From assembly GCA_025933895.1 (NCBI GenBank), contig JAICZB010000083.1, positions 1 to 8,712 of the forward strand: DNA of 8,712 nt. The letters are read 5' to 3'. Below, piece after piece: positions 5,916 through 8,712 of this stretch (position 1 is the first letter of the stretch; each line of letters starts with the position of its first letter). This stretch comes from Thermoleophilia bacterium (GTDB taxonomy: Bacteria; Actinomycetota; Thermoleophilia; Gaiellales; Gaiellaceae). The notes under the pieces were generated by a model, which was not told the origin of the DNA, searched no databases, and worked only from the letters and a program-made list of their open reading frames with translations. Position numbers and translations under genes: made by a program.

Positions 5916-8420
5916 CTACTCGCCGTCGTCGCGGCGCGGACCGCGAGGCCCGCGGCCGCCACGACCGCCACGGCGGTCGCCGCGCGGCCGCTCCTCCTCC
6001 GGAGGACGCGGCGGCGCGTTCTTCGCCCGCTCGATCAGCTCCTCGGGCTGGACGAGGCTGCCGTTCTCGTGCTTCGCGACGAGCTTGAGGCCGATCCGGC
6101 CGCGGGCCTTGTCGACCTCCTGCACGACGACGTCCACGACGTCGCCGCGGCCCATCACGTCCTCGATGTGCGCGACCCGGCCCGGGCCGACGTTCGAGAC
6201 GTGGAGCAGCCCGTCGGTGCCCTTCTTCAGCTCGACGAAGGCGCCGAACTGCGTCGTCTTCACGACTTTGCCGGTGAACGTGTCGCCGACCTCGGGCTCC
6301 TTCGTGAGGGCCTCGATCGCGGCGACTGCTTCCTTCGCCTTCGTGCCCTCGGTGGCGTAGATGAGGATCGTGCCGTCCTCCTCGATGTCGATCTGGACCT
6401 CGAAGTCGGACTCGAGGCCGCGGATCGTCTCGCCGCCCTTGCCGATGACCATGCCGATCTTCTCCTGGTCGATCTTGACCGTCGTGATCCGCGGCGCGTT
6501 GTCGGAGAGCTCGGAACGAGACTCCGGGATGACGTCGAGCATCTTGTCGAGGATGGAGTCGCGGGCGCGCTTCGCCTGCTCGAGGGCGTCCCGCATGATC
6601 TGCTGGGTGACGCCGGTGATCTTGATGTCCATCTGCAGCGCGGTGATCCCGTTCCGGGAGCCGGCGACCTTGAAGTCCATGTCGCCCAGGTGGTCCTCCG
6701 CGCCCTGGATGTCGGTGAGGATGACGTAGTCGTCGCCCTCCTTGACGAGGCCCATCGCGATGCCGGAGACCGGCGCCTTGAGCGGCACGCCGGCGTCCAT
6801 GAGCGAGAGCGTCGAGCCGCAGACCGAGCCCATCGACGACGAGCCGTTCGACTCGAGCGTCTCCGAGACGATTCGGATCGTGTACGGGAACTCGTCCGTG
6901 CTCGGGATGACCGCCTCGAGCGCCCGCTGCGCGAGCGCACCGTGGCCGATGTCGCGGCGCTTGGGCCCGCGCATGAAGCCCGTCTCCCCGACCGAGTACG
7001 GCGGGAAGTTGTAGTGGTGCATGTAGCGGCGCTCTTCCTCGAGGGAGAGGTCGTCGATGCGCTGCCCCTCCTTCGCGGTGCCGAGGGTGAGCGAGGAAAG
7101 GATCTGCGTCTGGCCGCGCGTGAACAGGCCGGAGCCGTGCGAGCGCGGGTTGACGCCTACCTCGATCTCGATCGGCCGGATCTCCTCCGCCCCACGCCCG
7201 TCGGGACGCCGCTTGTCGACGGCGATCTTCTGCCGCACGAGATCCTTGTAGATCGACTCGCACGCCTTCTTGACGTACGAGCGCGTCTGTGAGTCCTTCA
7301 CGGCCGGCAGCGTCTCGCCGGTATCGGGGTCGGTCGAGGTGCTCCCCACCGGGAACGGCAGCTCGACCTCCTCGAGGATCCGGTCGAAGAGCAGCGACCG
7401 CTTCGCCGACTTGAGAGCCTTCGAGTCCTGCTCGGCGTCGGTGAGCGCCTTCAGCTCGTCGCCGAACTGCTCGCGTACCGGCCCTTCGACCGCGACCGAC
7501 CGCTGCTTCTCGATCAGCGACGCGAGAGCCGACTTGACCTGGATCTGGCGCTGGATGTCCTCGTCGGTCGAGTCCATCGTGATCGGCGGCGCAAGCTCGG
7601 CGAGGAGCTCCTCGACGGCCGTGCCGGACTCGCGGATCCCGACCTGCCGGATCCGCTCCCAGATCGTGTGGCCGTGGTCGCGCTCGAGCTCCGCGGCGAG
7701 CTCGAGGTCGAGCCACTTCGGCTTGCCGGCCTGCCTGCGCAGGTCCTCCTGCGCTTCGCAGAGCTTCACGATCTCGGTGTGCGCGAGCTCGAGCGCCTCG
7801 AGGATCTTCTCCTCGGGGATCTCGTTCGCGCCGGCCTCGACCATTGTCAGCCCTTCCTTCGTGCCGACGACGATCAGGTCTAGCTCGCCGTTGTCCTCGC
7901 TTTCGCGCAGCGTCGGGTTGATGGCGAGCTGCCCCTCGATGAGGCCGACGCGGACGGCGCCGACCGGACCGAGGAAGGGCAGCGGCGAGAGCATCAGCGC
8001 CGCGGACGCGCCGTTGATGCAGAGGATGTCGTGGGCGGTGACCATGTCCGCGCTGAGGACGGTGCAGATCACCTGCACCTCGTTGCGGAAGCCCTTCGGC
8101 CAGAGCGGCCGGATGGGCCGGTCGATCATCCGCGCCGTGAGGATGGCGCGCTCGGTCGGACGCCCCTCACGCTTGAAGAAGCCGCCCGGGATCTTGCCGG
8201 CGGCGTACATCCGCTCCTCGACGTCCACCGTGAGGGGGAAGAAGTCTGCGCCCTCGCGCGCCTCCGCGCGCCCCTGGGCCGTGGCGAGCACCATCGTGTC
8301 GCCTCCGCGGACGACGACGGCGCCGTCCGCCTGCTTCGCGAGATGGCCGGTCTCGAAGCTGATCTCCTGGTTCCCGATCTGGACGGAGACCTGCGCCCGG
8401 CGCTCGGTCGCGATACTCAT
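5916..8420 (-). CDS. pnp: Polyribonucleotide nucleotidyltransferase (PNPase)
   Basis: PNPase is a phosphorolytic 3'-5' exoribonuclease that also adds tails to RNA. From the ATG start (834 residues), RNase PH domain 1 covers about 12-225 (FFKREGR at 81-87, then IDRPIRPLWP). A helical linker follows to about 400. RNase PH domain 2 is about 405-630, with GSSSMGSVCG at 526-535 and catalytic Asp576, Asp582 and Lys584 in EDHLGDMDFK, equal to E. coli 486/492/494. KH is about 645-700 (GKGG at 660-663) and S1 about 711-783. The protein is longer than the roughly 710-residue E. coli enzyme because of an acidic/helical insertion around 278-345 and an arginine/glycine-rich tail from about 801. ATG 8420-8418 is preferred over TTG 8423 because GGAGGA sits 6 nt before it. 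That Shine-Dalgarno lies in a hairpin. The gene follows rpsO, as in many bacteria. Confidence 0.97.
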   Translation of the reverse strand: MSIATERRAQVSVQIGNQEISFETGHLAKQADGAVVVRGGDTMVLATAQGRAEAREGADFFPLTVDVEERMYAAGKIPGGFFKREGRPTERAILTARMIDRPIRPLWPKGFRNEVQVICTVLSADMVTAHDILCINGASAALMLSPLPFLGPVGAVRVGLIEGQLAINPTLRESEDNGELDLIVVGTKEGLTMVEAGANEIPEEKILEALELAHTEIVKLCEAQEDLRRQAGKPKWLDLELAAELERDHGHTIWERIRQVGIRESGTAVEELLAELAPPITMDSTDEDIQRQIQVKSALASLIEKQRSVAVEGPVREQFGDELKALTDAEQDSKALKSAKRSLLFDRILEEVELPFPVGSTSTDPDTGETLPAVKDSQTRSYVKKACESIYKDLVRQKIAVDKRRPDGRGAEEIRPIEIEVGVNPRSHGSGLFTRGQTQILSSLTLGTAKEGQRIDDLSLEEERRYMHHYNFPPYSVGETGFMRGPKRRDIGHGALAQRALEAVIPSTDEFPYTIRIVSETLESNGSSSMGSVCGSTLSLMDAGVPLKAPVSGIAMGLVKEGDDYVILTDIQGAEDHLGDMDFKVAGSRNGITALQMDIKITGVTQQIMRDALEQAKRARDSILDKMLDVIPESRSELSDNAPRITTVKIDQEKIGMVIGKGGETIRGLESDFEVQIDIEEDGTILIYATEGTKAKEAVAAIEALTKEPEVGDTFTGKVVKTTQFGAFVELKKGTDGLLHVSNVGPGRVAHIEDVMGRGDVVDVVVQEVDKARGRIGLKLVAKHENGSLVQPEELIERAKNAPPRPPEEERPRGDRRGGRGGRGPRGPRRDDGE

Positions 8421-8426
8421 CAATTG

Positions 8427-8432
8427 TCCTCC
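8427..8432 (-). promoter_or_regulatory. pnp Shine-Dalgarno (GGAGGA), inside a hairpin
   Basis: Read on the minus strand, GGAGGA lies 6 nt before the ATG at 8420. It selects ATG over the TTG immediately upstream. Five of its six bases are in the 3' arm of the 8428-8448 hairpin. Confidence 0.8.
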
Positions 8433-8448
8433 ACTCTGCTTGTGGAGG
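8428..8448 (-). promoter_or_regulatory. Hairpin sequestering the pnp ribosome binding site
   Basis: On the minus strand CCTCCAC (8448-8442), a 7-nt loop and GTGGAGG (8434-8428) form a perfect 7-bp stem. The 3' arm is the Shine-Dalgarno itself and the 5' arm is a built-in anti-Shine-Dalgarno. This fold would lower translation of pnp. No U-tract follows, so it is not a terminator. Confidence 0.6.
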
Positions 8449-8508
8449 GCGGGAGCTCGAGCCAGCCGATCGTCAGCGTCGACGGGCTCGCTCGAACTTC
8501 CACCCTCC
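8444..8508 (-). promoter_or_regulatory. Alternative long stem in the rpsO-pnp spacer that would free the pnp ribosome binding site
   Basis: On the minus strand GGAGGGTGG (8508-8500) can pair with CCGCCCTCC (8452-8444): nine pairs, one of them G-U. The second arm contains the same CCTCC used as anti-Shine-Dalgarno in the other hairpin, so the two folds exclude each other. Inside the loop further pairs are possible: 8458-8463 with 8485-8490, 8471-8474 with 8481-8484, and 8453-8455 with 8491-8493. Together they make a long irregular stem. No known riboswitch class was recognised. Confidence 0.45.
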
Positions 8509-8521
8509 GTGTTCTTGGGAG

Positions 8522-8712
8522 CTAACGGCGCAGGCCGAGCTCCTTGATGAGGGCGCGGTAGCCCTCGAGGTCGTGCTTCTGCAGGTAATTCAGGAAGCGG
8601 CGACGCCGCCCGACGAGCTTGAGCAGCCCGCGCCGCGAGTAATGGTCGTGCTTGTGCGTGCGTAGATGCTCGGTCAGCTCGTTGATCCGCTGCGTCAGCA
8701 TCGCGATCTGCA
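8522..8712 (-). CDS. rpsO: 30S ribosomal protein S15, C-terminal 62 residues (cut by window edge)
   Basis: S15 binds the central domain of 16S rRNA early in assembly of the small ribosomal subunit. The visible 62 residues include MLTQRINELTEHLRTHKHDH, SRRGLLKLVGRRRRFLNYL and the ending YRALIKELGLRR, which are hallmark S15 segments, followed by TAG at 8524-8522. S15 is about 89 residues, so some 27 N-terminal residues and the start lie beyond the right edge. The HxxDHxSRRGL segment, which contacts 16S rRNA, is intact. The neighbour pnp follows after 101 nt on the same strand; rpsO-pnp is a classic bacterial operon. Confidence 0.97.
   Translation of the reverse strand, partial: QIAMLTQRINELTEHLRTHKHDHYSRRGLLKLVGRRRRFLNYLQKHDLEGYRALIKELGLRR

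Noticed and set aside
5857..7716. 619-codon same-strand frame inside pnp
   Set aside because: Arginine/alanine-rich out-of-frame reading of pnp, whose own frame has all PNPase motifs intact.
8428..8508. Known riboswitch (for example a c-di-GMP class) in the pnp leader
   Set aside because: The conserved core bases of known classes were not recognised; only the two competing stems are supported.
6069..8547. Two 400-codon-class plus-strand open frames opposite pnp
   Set aside because: Antisense mirrors of the pnp coding frame in GC-rich DNA, with no ribosome binding site or domain.

Overview
The window is GC-rich bacterial chromosome, densely packed with genes and with strongly G/C-biased third codon positions. 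The gene order rpsO, pnp, M16 peptidase, dapB is a block known from Actinobacteria such as Streptomyces, with a related order in Bacillus. The base composition, frequent GTG starts and compact operons suggest an actinobacterium, perhaps of the Thermoleophilia/Gaiellales type. That placement is inference. No mobile element, CRISPR array, tRNA or rRNA was seen.

From the right edge leftwards, all on the minus strand: the end of rpsO (8522-8712, cut by the window edge); a 101-nt structured spacer; pnp for polynucleotide phosphorylase (5916-8420); a 135-nt spacer with a strong hairpin and a palindrome; a GAF-GAF-GGDEF diguanylate cyclase (4176-5780); an M16 zinc peptidase (2846-4141); and dapB (2220-2849). 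The GGDEF gene is the unusual member, sitting between pnp and the peptidase/dapB pair.

A small plus-strand membrane protein gene (1813-2223) meets dapB tail to tail with overlapping stop codons. It diverges from a minus-strand ABC importer operon of the OpuC/ProVWX type: ATPase (796-1755), first permease (71-799) and the first 23 codons of a second permease (1-71). The importer cistrons overlap by 1 to 4 nt, so they are probably translationally coupled and stoichiometric. A substrate-binding protein would be expected beyond the left edge.

Three points deserve attention. (1) The rpsO-pnp spacer can fold in two mutually exclusive ways, one hiding the pnp Shine-Dalgarno and one freeing it. (2) A diguanylate cyclase gene lies directly after pnp, and PNPase has been reported to be c-di-GMP responsive in E. 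coli. (3) pnp and the GGDEF gene share one reading frame, separated by a single TAG and 45 sense codons, with a 13-bp perfect hairpin starting 6 nt after the TAG.
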